From the NCBI RefSeq assembly GCF_047729875.1, contig NZ_CP159826.1, forward strand, positions 1,178,001 to 1,242,000: a DNA stretch of 64,000 bases, in the 5' to 3' direction. The translations under genes and the position numbers were made by a program. Below are positions 52,910 to 61,700 of the stretch, in pieces; the stretch's first letter is position 1, and every line of letters begins with the position of its first letter. The DNA comes from Marimicrobium sp913061115. Lineage in GTDB: Bacteria; Pseudomonadota; Gammaproteobacteria; Pseudomonadales; Halieaceae. The notes under the pieces were generated by a model. That model worked only from the letters and a program-made list of their open reading frames with translations. It made no database searches and was not told the DNA's origin.

Positions 52910-53599
52910 TTACTGCGTTCCCAAAATGAGCTCGAACAGATCTTGACTAGACAGTGCCTGGGCATTGGCACCCCAGCCTTGCGGGTCATCGTTTTCTTCG
53001 ATATAGCCGTAAGCGGCTGCGATGGTATACATGCCCGCGCGCCGTCCCGCCTCAATGTCACGCAAATGATCACCGATGTAGATTGCTTCGTGGGGCGCGC
53101 AGTGTAGATCATGACAATTGCGGTAGAGTGATTCCGGATGCGGTTTGCGATTAGTGATGTCGTCTGGACAGACCACACTACCCGGGGGCGGTTGTATGTT
53201 GAGCCGTGCCAACAGTGGCTCAGTATACGCTCGCGGTTTGTTGGTGGAAATGCCCCAGACAATGCCCTTAGCTTGCAGTCGTGCGAGTAGGGATTCGATG
53301 CCAGGATAGGGCGAAGCCATTGTGCCTACAACCTGGCTGTAGAGTTCCAGTAGGCGTAGGCGTTTACTCTCGAATTCTGGTGCATCCTCATTGATGTCAA
53401 GACCTAAGCTGACCAGTGCACGCGCGCCGTTGGAAACTGAGGCGCGGATGCGCTGTGGATCCATTGCATCATGTCCGTGCTCTGCACGCAGACCCTGCAC
53501 GACCGGCACAAATTCGTCTGCGGTATCGACCAGGGTGCCGTCCAAATCAAAAATGACCGCCTTTAAATTTTGGGGAAACGCTGAGCGGGGATCTTTCAT
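52910..53599 (-). CDS. mupP: N-acetylmuramic acid 6-phosphate phosphatase (HAD family)
   Basis: A 229-residue HAD hydrolase. Motif I VIFDLDGTLVDTADEF has the nucleophile and acid Asp at 18 and 20; motif II is GISTNKPR (Thr about 118); the Lys/Asp motifs are RKPHPESL and YIGDHLRDIEAGRRAG. Position between yciK and ubiG is that of Pseudomonas mupP, which feeds recycled muropeptide sugars to UDP-MurNAc. Phosphoglycolate phosphatase is the alternative name. Its ATG overlaps the ubiG stop (TGATG). Confidence 0.88.
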   Translation of the reverse strand: MKDPRSAFPQNLKAVIFDLDGTLVDTADEFVPVVQGLRAEHGHDAMDPQRIRASVSNGARALVSLGLDINEDAPEFESKRLRLLELYSQVVGTMASPYPGIESLLARLQAKGIVWGISTNKPRAYTEPLLARLNIQPPPGSVVCPDDITNRKPHPESLYRNCHDLHCAPHEAIYIGDHLRDIEAGRRAGMYTIAAAYGYIEENDDPQGWGANAQALSSQDLFELILGTQ

Positions 53600-54309
53600 C
53601 AGGCAGGTTTCACAGTGCGTACCATGTAATTCACACTGACATCCGTCTCATCCAGTCGATAGCGTTTGGACAGTGGATTGTAGGTAAGCCCTGTCATGCC
53701 TTGTAGGACGAGGCCGGCTTCACGTATCCAACTGGCCATCTCTGAAGGTTTTATAAATTTAGCATACTCATGGGTGCCCGCTGGGAGTAATTGCAAAATG
53801 TGTTCGGCACCGACGATGGCAAAAGCGAACGACTTTAGATTGCGGTTAAGGGTTGAGAAATACAGTGCTCCACCGGGTTTTACCAGTCTGGCACAGGCCG
53901 CGATGACCTCTCCAGGCTCGGGCACGTGCTCCAACATTTCAAGACAGCACACGATGTCATAGCTTTGCGGAACCGTTTCCGCCAGTTGTTCTGCGGTGGA
54001 TTGTCGGTAGTCGACCTCGACACCTGACTCTAGTTGGTGCAGCCTCGCCACAGACAGTGGCGCCTCACCCATGTCGATACCCGTGACGATGGCTCCGCGC
54101 TGGGCCATGGCTTCCGCTAGGATGCCGCCGCCACATCCCACGTCTAATAGATATTTACCCGCGACCGGTGAATGGTGGTCGATATAGTTAGCGCGCAGGG
54201 GATTGATATCGTGTAATGCACGGAATTCGCTGTTGCGGTCCCACCACCGCGAGGCAAGTGCTTCAAACTTGGCGATTTCCTGTGGGTCTACATTGAGGTT
54301 TTTGATCAT
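53599..54309 (-). CDS. ubiG: Ubiquinone biosynthesis O-methyltransferase
   Basis: A 236-residue SAM methyltransferase acting twice in ubiquinone synthesis. It has FEALASRWWDRNSEFRALHDINPLRANYI (the UbiG N-terminal signature), LLDVGCGGGILAEAMAQRGA (SAM motif, about 53-72) and CLEMLEHVPEPGEVI. The ATG at 54309 overlaps the stop of the upstream deaminase gene as ATGA, which decides the start over an ATG at 54348. Confidence 0.95.
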   Translation of the reverse strand: MIKNLNVDPQEIAKFEALASRWWDRNSEFRALHDINPLRANYIDHHSPVAGKYLLDVGCGGGILAEAMAQRGAIVTGIDMGEAPLSVARLHQLESGVEVDYRQSTAEQLAETVPQSYDIVCCLEMLEHVPEPGEVIAACARLVKPGGALYFSTLNRNLKSFAFAIVGAEHILQLLPAGTHEYAKFIKPSEMASWIREAGLVLQGMTGLTYNPLSKRYRLDETDVSVNYMVRTVKPA

Positions 54310-55646
54310 TGTGGTCGACTCGCAGTGTGACTGATTCGGTGTTGCCATGAGTTGACCCGTGTTGCCAGTGTTTCGAGATCAACTCGGGTGAGCTTTCGTT
54401 GTGCCATCACTGGCTCGCCGCCTATCCAACTGTGTGTCACCTGGCTGCCGTTGCAGGCATAAACCAGCTGTGACAGCGGATGATACAGCGGCTGTGTTTC
54501 GGGGCCACGCAAATCGACAGCAATGAGATCGGCCTGTTTACCAATCTCCAGACTGCCGATGCTATCTTCAAGTCCCAATGCTCTAGCGCCATTGATAGTC
54601 GCCATTGCCAGTGTATCTGCCGCAGGGAGGGAGCCGGCGTCGCCCGATTGTAACTTAGCCAGCAGCGCTGCGGTTTGCATTTCCCCGAACATGTTGAGAT
54701 CGTTGTTGCTGGCGGCGCTGTCCGTACCCAGTGCAACATTCACGCCTTCCTTTAGCAAATGACTGACTCGGCAGGCGCCAGAGGCCAATTTCATATTGGA
54801 TTGTGGGCAGTGCACCACGTGAGCGCCTGTTGCTGCCAGCAAGGCTATCTCATTATCGCGAAGATCAGTCATGTGCACGCATTGAGTTCGAGGGCCGAGT
54901 AACCCTAGGCGGTGTAACATGTTCAGCGGACGTTCCCCATGCTCTTCTATAGCCTGCAGCACTTCTGCGGCGGTCTCGTGCAGATGAATCTGTATCGGCG
55001 AATCCAGCTCGGCGGCGAGAGTCGCTATTTTAATCAGGTTGCTTTCACAAACGGTATAGGGGGCGTGGGGTCCGAAGACCACAGTCACCAGAGTGCTGTG
55101 CTTGAAGTCGTCCCTCAGGGCTAGCCCCTTTCTGATGTAGTCGTCTCCGTCCAGACCCCAGGCAGTAGGAAAATCAAAAATTGGAAAAGTAATCTGGCAG
55201 CGCATACCCAGCCTTTGGGCGGTCGCGGCGCAAACATCGGGGAAAAAATACATATCACTGAAGGTTGTAGTGCCTGAGCGTATCATCTCAGCTATGGCCA
55301 GTTCTGTGCCATCCCCTACAAATGCTTCGCTGACGTGTGCCTGTTCTGCTGGCCAGATATGCTGCTCCAGCCAAGGCATTAGAGGTTGGTCGTCAGCGTA
55401 GCCACGAAACAGACTCATCGCAGCATGTCCATGGCAGTTTACCAACCCCGGCAGCAGCGCTTGGCCCGGCAATTCAAGTATTTCGCGCGCGTCGATAGAT
55501 TCTGCTTCTGCTCTGGGTAGCAGGGCAGAAATGCGACCCTCCGTCAGCGCAATACTGTGATTTGGTAGCACTACACCATGAGGCAACACCGGCACTATCC
55601 AGTCAGGATGAATCAGCAAATCTGCGGTTTTTTGTTGCAACGTCAT
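54306..55646 (-). CDS. mtaD: TRZ/ATZ-family amidohydrolase, probable methylthioadenosine/S-adenosylhomocysteine deaminase
   Basis: A 446-residue zinc deaminase. Metal ligands: NCHGHAAM (His 72 and 74), IHLHETAAE (about 228-236), HCPQSNMKLASG and ALGTDSAASNNDLN. The position beside ubiG matches Pseudomonas PA3170, described as a 5'-methylthioadenosine deaminase, so removal of the adenine amino group of MTA is likely; the mtnA gene that follows there is missing here. The ATG at 55646 has AGGA 8 bases upstream. Longer frames upstream would cross the gyrA promoter. Confidence 0.82.
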   Translation of the reverse strand: MTLQQKTADLLIHPDWIVPVLPHGVVLPNHSIALTEGRISALLPRAEAESIDAREILELPGQALLPGLVNCHGHAAMSLFRGYADDQPLMPWLEQHIWPAEQAHVSEAFVGDGTELAIAEMIRSGTTTFSDMYFFPDVCAATAQRLGMRCQITFPIFDFPTAWGLDGDDYIRKGLALRDDFKHSTLVTVVFGPHAPYTVCESNLIKIATLAAELDSPIQIHLHETAAEVLQAIEEHGERPLNMLHRLGLLGPRTQCVHMTDLRDNEIALLAATGAHVVHCPQSNMKLASGACRVSHLLKEGVNVALGTDSAASNNDLNMFGEMQTAALLAKLQSGDAGSLPAADTLAMATINGARALGLEDSIGSLEIGKQADLIAVDLRGPETQPLYHPLSQLVYACNGSQVTHSWIGGEPVMAQRKLTRVDLETLATRVNSWQHRISHTASRPQ

Positions 55647-55796
55647 GGTTTTTTCCTGTTTCTTGAGGCGCATGTGCTGGCGCGAAAATGCCGTCCTGCC
55701 CAGTGGAGAAGCCGGAACAGGCGCATCCTTGTGAAAGTATAACCACAAATAGAGCAAACACGGGCTAAACGGGCCTGATTTTCTGCAAAAACATGG

Positions 55797-55823
55797 CGGG
55801 AAGGGGGCAACTTCCCGTATAAT
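55797..55823 (+). promoter_or_regulatory. gyrA promoter with an adjoining inverted repeat
   Basis: A perfect -10 TATAAT lies at 55818-55823. Immediately before it, CGGGAAG (55797-55803) and CTTCCCG (55811-55817) form a 7-bp dyad that covers the spacer and the expected -35 place, where no consensus -35 is seen. The leader to the gyrA ATG would be about 110 bases. This suggests either an activator or repressor site or a supercoiling-sensitive promoter, as known for gyrA in E. coli. Confidence 0.5.
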
Positions 55824-55939
55824 GTCGTGCATTATTTGGGGCTTTGGCAGTGTGAAATGTTCGCTGCAAAGAGTGCTTGCTGAAGGCCCCAATGCTGTAT
55901 TCAACGCGCGTTCGCAGTTACTCTAGGAAGTCGTTATAC

Positions 55940-58525
55940 ATGGGTGAAATAGCCAAAGAAATAGTCCCCGTCAATATCGAAGACGAGATGAAGAAGTCCT
56001 ATCTTGATTACGCGATGAGTGTGATTGTCGGTAGGGCCTTGCCAGACGTTCGGGATGGGTTGAAGCCGGTGCACCGGCGCGTCTTGTTCGCCATGAACGA
56101 GCTCAACAACGATTGGAATAAGACCTATAAAAAGTCCGCCCGCGTGGTCGGCGATGTTATTGGTAAGTACCATCCTCACGGCGATTCCGCGGTGTATGAC
56201 ACCATCGTAAGAATGGCTCAGCCGTTCTCTTTGCGCTACATGCTGGTGGATGGCCAGGGCAATTTCGGGTCTGTAGATGGCGACTCCGCAGCGGCAATGC
56301 GTTATACCGAGATTCGCATGCGCAAGATTGCGCACTCGCTGTTAGCGGACCTCGACAAAGAGACAGTCGACTTTGTAGAGAACTACGACGGCACCGAACA
56401 CATACCTGTCGTTATGCCTACCCGGATCCCCAACCTGCTGATTAATGGTTCGTCAGGTATCGCTGTGGGCATGGCCACTAATATTCCGCCACATAACCTG
56501 ACGGAGGTGGTCAGCGGCTGTCTGGCGTTGATTCGTGATCCGGACCTGACAGTGGATGAATTAATGGAGCACATCCCGGGCCCCGACTTTCCAACTGCCG
56601 GCATTATCAATGGGCGAGCCGGTATTATTCAAGCCTACCGCACCGGACGTGGACGTATTTATGTGCGCGCACGGGCAGAAGTTACCCATGATGAGAAGCG
56701 TGGCAAGGATATTATTCTAATCCACGAGCTGCCTTACCAGTTGAATAAGGCGCGTCTGATTGAGCGTATTGCGGAATTGGTAAAAGAGAAAAAAATAGAA
56801 GGCATCACCGAATTACGTGATGAATCCGATAAGGATGGTATGCGGGTGGTGATAGAGCTGCGGCGTGGTGAAATCGGCGATGTTGTGCTCAATAATTTGT
56901 ATGCACAAACCAGTATGCAATCCGTATTTGGTATCAATATGGTTGCCCTCGTTGATGGCCAGCCAAAGATTCTGAACCTCAAGGAAATACTCGAAGCGTT
57001 TATTCGCCACCGCCGCGAAGTCGTGACGCGACGCACTGTGTATCTGTTGCGCAAGGCGCGAGAGCGTGGCCATATCCTGGAAGGCCTGGCCATTGCGCTG
57101 TGTAATATCGATCCGGTTATTGCCATGATCAAGGCTTCCCCTAGTTCAGCAGAGGCCAAGGAAAAACTGTTGGCGCAGCCCTGGGAGCCGGGTGATGTTA
57201 CTAGGATGCTGGAGCGCTCCGGCAGCGACGCTTGTCGCCCCGATGAATTGGAACCCCAATACGGCATGCACGATGGGAAATACCACCTGTCGCCAGTACA
57301 GGCTCAAGCCATTCTAGAGTTGCGTCTACATCGCCTGACCGGATTGGAGCATGAAAAGCTGCTGAATGAGTACCAGGAGAGATTAATCGAGATTGCTGAT
57401 TTTCTCGATATTCTCACCGATTCCGAACGCCTCAAGCTAGTCATCCGTGAAGAGCTAGAAGAAATTGTCACTGAATTTGGTGATGAGCGTCGTACCGTAA
57501 TCTCTGCATCTCAACACGACCTGACAGTGGAAGACCTGATTACAGAAGAGGACCGTGTGGTCACCATTTCACACGGTGGTTATGCCAAGACCCAACCTTT
57601 GAGTGATTATCAGGCCCAGCGTCGCGGTGGCGTTGGCAAAGCTGCGTTAGCGGTCAAGGATGAGGATTTTGTTGAGCACCTATTAATAGCCAGCACTCAC
57701 GCCACTATTTTGTGCTTTTCTAACCTGGGAAAAGTGTACTGGCTGAAGGTCTACCTGATACCACTTGCGGGTCGTAATTCGCGGGGCCGTCCTATGGTTA
57801 ACCTGCTGCCCTTGGAGGCAGGGGAGCGTGTCACTTCGATTTTGCCGGTTGAGGAATACGCAGAGGGCCATTACATTTTCATGGCAACTGCCAACGGTAC
57901 TGTGAAGAAGACGCCTCTCACAGATTTTGCTCGCAGGCGCAGCGTAGGTCTGCGAGCCCTGCACTTGGATGACGACGATGTGCTGGTCGGCACCGCAATT
58001 ACCCAGGGTGATTGCGATGTCATGCTGTTCAGCAGCGAAGGCAAGGCCGTACGATTCAAGGAAACGGATGTGCGATCAATGGGTCGCACCGCGCGCGGGA
58101 TACGTGGGATTCGCTTGGGAGAAGGGTACACTATGATTTCTCTTATCATTCCGCAGCCAGACGGTATGGTGTTGTCCGTGAGTGAAAATGGCTACGGAAA
58201 ACGCACTCAAATCGAGGGCTTTCCGACCAAGGGTCGCGGCGGCAAGGGGTTGATCGCGATGTCGACCAGCGATCGCAATGGTAAAATGGTGGGTGCCGTT
58301 CAAGTGTTCGACGGTGACGAACTCATGCTGATTTCCAACCAGGGGACTCTTGTGAGGACTCGCAGTGATGAAGTTTCAATTCTGGGGCGTAATACGCAAG
58401 GTGTGCGAGTTATTCGCACCAAGGACGGAGAGAGCCTGGTAGGGGTGCAACGTATCGATGAGCCTGATGCAGACTTAATCTTAGAAAACAGCGAAGACGA
58501 AATAGAAGACGGCGCTGCTGATTAA
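55940..58525 (+). CDS. gyrA: DNA gyrase subunit A
   Basis: An 861-residue type II topoisomerase subunit that cuts and rejoins DNA. The start MGEIAKEIVPVNIEDEMKKSYLDYAMSVIVGRALPDVRDGLKPV aligns with E. coli. The quinolone region has Ser83 and Asp87 (HPHGDSAVYDTI), the usual drug-sensitive residues, and the catalytic Tyr122 (AAMRYTEIR). The C-terminal pinwheel contains the GyrA box as QRRGGVG, with Val where Lys or Arg is normal. A TAGGAAG ribosome site precedes the ATG. The C-terminal tail is acidic. Confidence 0.97.
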   Translation: MGEIAKEIVPVNIEDEMKKSYLDYAMSVIVGRALPDVRDGLKPVHRRVLFAMNELNNDWNKTYKKSARVVGDVIGKYHPHGDSAVYDTIVRMAQPFSLRYMLVDGQGNFGSVDGDSAAAMRYTEIRMRKIAHSLLADLDKETVDFVENYDGTEHIPVVMPTRIPNLLINGSSGIAVGMATNIPPHNLTEVVSGCLALIRDPDLTVDELMEHIPGPDFPTAGIINGRAGIIQAYRTGRGRIYVRARAEVTHDEKRGKDIILIHELPYQLNKARLIERIAELVKEKKIEGITELRDESDKDGMRVVIELRRGEIGDVVLNNLYAQTSMQSVFGINMVALVDGQPKILNLKEILEAFIRHRREVVTRRTVYLLRKARERGHILEGLAIALCNIDPVIAMIKASPSSAEAKEKLLAQPWEPGDVTRMLERSGSDACRPDELEPQYGMHDGKYHLSPVQAQAILELRLHRLTGLEHEKLLNEYQERLIEIADFLDILTDSERLKLVIREELEEIVTEFGDERRTVISASQHDLTVEDLITEEDRVVTISHGGYAKTQPLSDYQAQRRGGVGKAALAVKDEDFVEHLLIASTHATILCFSNLGKVYWLKVYLIPLAGRNSRGRPMVNLLPLEAGERVTSILPVEEYAEGHYIFMATANGTVKKTPLTDFARRRSVGLRALHLDDDDVLVGTAITQGDCDVMLFSSEGKAVRFKETDVRSMGRTARGIRGIRLGEGYTMISLIIPQPDGMVLSVSENGYGKRTQIEGFPTKGRGGKGLIAMSTSDRNGKMVGAVQVFDGDELMLISNQGTLVRTRSDEVSILGRNTQGVRVIRTKDGESLVGVQRIDEPDADLILENSEDEIEDGAAD

Positions 58526-58561
58526 TACAATGTGTCTTCAAGATGTGAGGAAGTAAGTAAA

Positions 58562-59641
58562 ATGTCCCGTTGTTATAACTTTTGTGCCGGACCGGCCGCT
58601 TTGCCGGAGTCGGTACTCGAAATTGCCCGCAATGACATGCTGGAGTGGCATGGCAAGGGTTTATCCTTGATGGAAATGAGCCATCGAAGCCCCGAAGTGG
58701 TAGGAGTGGTGAATCACGCAGAGCAAACGCTGCGAAGCTTGCTGGGTATTTCTGACGATTACGCAGTGTTGTTTTTACAAGGGGGTGCCAGCACACAGTT
58801 TGGTTCTGTGCCACTTAACTTGCTTGGCGACAAACTCAGCGCGGATTATGTTAATACGGGGCAGTGGTCCAAAAAGGCGATAGAGGAAGGTCGGCGCTAC
58901 TGTGAGGTGAACGTTGTTGCCAGTTCGCAGGACACCAATTTTAGTACGATCCCACCTCAAGCTCAGTGGCAATTGGGCAATGACGCAGCCTACCTGCATT
59001 ACACCCCGAACGAAACCATTGGTGGTGTAGAGTATTTCTGGACGCCGCAGGTGGAAGTGCCACTAGTGGCGGACATGTCCTCTACCATTTTGTCGCGGCC
59101 GACACGGGTGGAAGATTTTGGCGTTATTTATGCGGGTGCCCAGAAAAATATCGGCCCTTCTGGTCTCACTTTGGTCATTGTGCGTCGTGATTTATTGGGT
59201 AGGGCTAATGCCATGTGCCCCGCCATGCTTAACTGGCAGTTGGCTGCAGATAATGAGTCTATGTATAACACGCCACCGACGTTCGCCTTGTATCTGGCGG
59301 CATTGGTTTTCGATTGGCTGGTGGAGCAGGGTGGGCTCTTAGGCATTGAGACGATCAATCGTCGCAAGGCGCAAAAACTCTATGCAGCAATCGATAATAG
59401 TGATTTCTATGCCAACCCGGTCGAACTTCCGAGTCGTTCCTTAATGAATGTCACCTTCACTCTGGCGGATGCTGCGCTGGATAAACAATTTCTGACGGAA
59501 TCGGAGTCAGCGGGCCTATTGAATCTCAAGGGCCACCGGTCAGTAGGAGGCATGCGCGCTAGTCTCTACAATGCGGTGAGTGAGGCAGCGGTGGATGCGC
59601 TGATAGCGTTTATGCTGGACTTCGAACAACGTAACGGTTGA
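58562..59641 (+). CDS. serC: Phosphoserine aminotransferase
   Basis: A 359-residue PLP enzyme that makes phosphoserine from 3-phosphohydroxypyruvate, and also serves pyridoxal synthesis. It begins MSRCYNFCAGPAALPESVLE; the PLP lysine lies in YAGAQKNIGPSGLT (about 193-206) and GGASTQF binds phosphate. A GAGGAA ribosome site precedes the ATG at 58562. It follows gyrA by 36 bases and precedes pheA by 10, as in Pseudomonas. Confidence 0.96.
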   Translation: MSRCYNFCAGPAALPESVLEIARNDMLEWHGKGLSLMEMSHRSPEVVGVVNHAEQTLRSLLGISDDYAVLFLQGGASTQFGSVPLNLLGDKLSADYVNTGQWSKKAIEEGRRYCEVNVVASSQDTNFSTIPPQAQWQLGNDAAYLHYTPNETIGGVEYFWTPQVEVPLVADMSSTILSRPTRVEDFGVIYAGAQKNIGPSGLTLVIVRRDLLGRANAMCPAMLNWQLAADNESMYNTPPTFALYLAALVFDWLVEQGGLLGIETINRRKAQKLYAAIDNSDFYANPVELPSRSLMNVTFTLADAALDKQFLTESESAGLLNLKGHRSVGGMRASLYNAVSEAAVDALIAFMLDFEQRNG

Positions 59642-59651
59642 TTTTCTGCTT

Positions 59652-60770
59652 ATGACAGATACCAGAGATCTAGACCAGGTCAGGGCAGCTATAGACGCCA
59701 TTGACCAGGATATTCAGGCGTTGATTAATCGCCGGGCCCAGTGCGCACAGCGTGTCGCCGAGATCAAAATGAGCGAGGTGGCAGCGGCGCACGAACGCGG
59801 TGAGGCCCAGGCCGAGGTGGTGTATTACAGACCGGAGCGCGAGGCTCAGGTATTGGAGCGCATTCTTAAGCGCAATGCTGGTCCGCTTGATGCCGCCAGT
59901 GTCGTGCATATTTTTCGTGAAATTATGTCGGCCTGCCTCGCACTTGAAAAGCCGCTGCAAGTTGCTTACCTGGGGCCTCAGGGCACTTTTACTCAGGGTG
60001 CGACCATTAAGCACTTTGGTCATGCCGGCGTCTGCGTGCCGCAAACCACGATTGACGCCGTATTCTTGCAGGTTGAGTCCGGGGAGTGTCACTACGGTGT
60101 GGTACCGGTGGAGAATTCAACCGAAGGAATGGTGAGCCATACACTGGATAACTTCATGGATTCATCTTTGAAGATTTCGGGTGAAGTGGAAATGCGTATC
60201 GGGCACCATCTACTGGTGGCCCCGAACACCTTGGAGGCCAGTATCACTCGCATCTGCGCACACCAGCAGGCTCTTGCGCAGTGCCGCCATTGGTTGGACA
60301 AGTATTGGCCGCATGTCGAGCGCGAAGCGGTTAGCAGTAACGGAGAGGCGGCCCGGATGGCGTCTGAATGTCAGGGCGTGGCTGCAGTGGCTGGAGATAT
60401 GGCGGCAGAGCTTTATCAGTTAGATAAGTTGGCGACGCACATTGAAGATTATACAAACAACACCACGCGATTTTTAATTATTGGACGAGAAGATGTCCCG
60501 CCGAGTGGTCGAGACAAAACTTCGATTATCGTCTCTAGTCGTAATAAGCCGGGTGCTCTGTTTACACTGCTGGAACCGTTCAGGCGAGGCGGGGTCAACC
60601 TGACCCGTATCGACACCCGACCTTCCCGCACTGAGAAATGGGCCTACGTATTTTTTATTGAGTTTGAGGGCCATTTACAGGACGAGAAAGTCGCTGCCAT
60701 TGTTGCGGAGTTGGAAGAGCAATCCATTTTGTTGAAACCCCTGGGATCTTATCCCCAGGCGTTGTTGTAG
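59652..60770 (+). CDS. pheA: Bifunctional chorismate mutase/prephenate dehydratase
   Basis: A 372-residue P-protein of phenylalanine synthesis. Three domains follow in order: chorismate mutase (about 8-92, VRAAIDAIDQDIQALINRRAQCAQ), prephenate dehydratase (about 98-275, from VAYLGPQGTFTQGA, with VENSTEGMVSHTLD and NNTTRFLIIG) and the regulatory ACT domain (about 290-365, NKPGALFTLLEPFRRGGVNLTRIDTRP) that senses phenylalanine. The chorismate mutase part carries an insert (AAAHERGEAQAEVVYYRPERE) like that of pseudomonads. Confidence 0.96.
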   Translation: MTDTRDLDQVRAAIDAIDQDIQALINRRAQCAQRVAEIKMSEVAAAHERGEAQAEVVYYRPEREAQVLERILKRNAGPLDAASVVHIFREIMSACLALEKPLQVAYLGPQGTFTQGATIKHFGHAGVCVPQTTIDAVFLQVESGECHYGVVPVENSTEGMVSHTLDNFMDSSLKISGEVEMRIGHHLLVAPNTLEASITRICAHQQALAQCRHWLDKYWPHVEREAVSSNGEAARMASECQGVAAVAGDMAAELYQLDKLATHIEDYTNNTTRFLIIGREDVPPSGRDKTSIIVSSRNKPGALFTLLEPFRRGGVNLTRIDTRPSRTEKWAYVFFIEFEGHLQDEKVAAIVAELEEQSILLKPLGSYPQALL

Positions 60771-60777
60771 GTGTGGT

Positions 60778-61686
60778 GTGACTTACGCTTCTGACAATGT
60801 GGTGATTGTTGGTCTCGGTCTTATCGGCGGGTCGCTTGCGAGGGCGTTGCGCAGCAGTGGTTTCAGCCAACGTTTTATTGGCTACGGACACCGAGAGGCT
60901 TCTTTGCAGCGCGGGGTGGAACTGGGTGTCATAGACGAATTCACGCTTGATCTTGACGAAGCGATTGAACGAGCGGATATCATTGTGATCTGTACGCCGA
61001 CACTGACGACAGTGCAGATGCTGGAGAAAATCTTGCCCCGGTTGTCAGGTCGGTCTGGCGGCCCAGTGATTACCGATGTGGCCAGCGTCAAAGGCAATTT
61101 ACGCACTGCCGCGATTGCAGTTGCCGGAGCAATGCCGCCGCAACTCGTATTGGGACACCCCATAGCAGGTTCACAGTACAGTGGAGTGAACGCCTCAAAA
61201 GCCGACTTGTTTGTTGATCACCGCGTGATCCTCACGCCCGATGCCGCCAATGATCCGGCGGCAGTGGAACTGGTGCGTGCAATGTGGCGCAGTGCCGGTG
61301 CTGAAGTGGTTGATATGACGGTGGAGCAGCATGATGCAGTGCTGGCATCGACCAGCCATCTGCCACATGTGCTGGCCTATACTTTGGTCGATGCATTGGC
61401 GTCAGCTGATAATAGCGAGGATATTTTTCGCTGTGCCGCCGGTGGCTTTCGAGACTTTACTCGCATTGCATCGAGCGACCCCATTATGTGGCGCGATATC
61501 GCTATTGCTAACAAATCCGCGTTACTCAATTCTATTGATTTGTTCAGCGATCATCTCGCTCGGTTACGTGAAGCCGTGCAGGATGAGAACGCGCACGAAT
61601 TATTCAACACTTTTGATCGAGCCAAGCAGGCCCGAGACGAGTTCGCGACCCTATTGGCTCAGCGGATTCAGCCAAAACTTCCCTAA
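60778..61686 (+). CDS. tyrA: Prephenate/arogenate dehydrogenase
   Basis: A 302-residue NAD-dependent dehydrogenase for tyrosine synthesis. Rossmann motif VVIVGLGLIGGSLARALR (8-25); later ITDVASVKGN, LGHPIAGSQYSGV (catalytic His about 130) and HDAVLASTSHLPHVLAYTLV. It starts with GTG 7 bases after the pheA stop. In Pseudomonas, tyrA is fused to aroA; here a TAA stop and 14 bases separate them. hisC, found between pheA and tyrA in Pseudomonas, is absent. Confidence 0.94.
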   Translation: MTYASDNVVIVGLGLIGGSLARALRSSGFSQRFIGYGHREASLQRGVELGVIDEFTLDLDEAIERADIIVICTPTLTTVQMLEKILPRLSGRSGGPVITDVASVKGNLRTAAIAVAGAMPPQLVLGHPIAGSQYSGVNASKADLFVDHRVILTPDAANDPAAVELVRAMWRSAGAEVVDMTVEQHDAVLASTSHLPHVLAYTLVDALASADNSEDIFRCAAGGFRDFTRIASSDPIMWRDIAIANKSALLNSIDLFSDHLARLREAVQDENAHELFNTFDRAKQARDEFATLLAQRIQPKLP

Positions 61687-61700
61687 GGCGCCCAAAACTT

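Noticed and set aside
56734..57267. Open frame of 177 codons on the minus strand
   Set aside because: It is inside gyrA on the other strand; the product is Ser/Arg-rich, as expected from reverse reading of a real gene.
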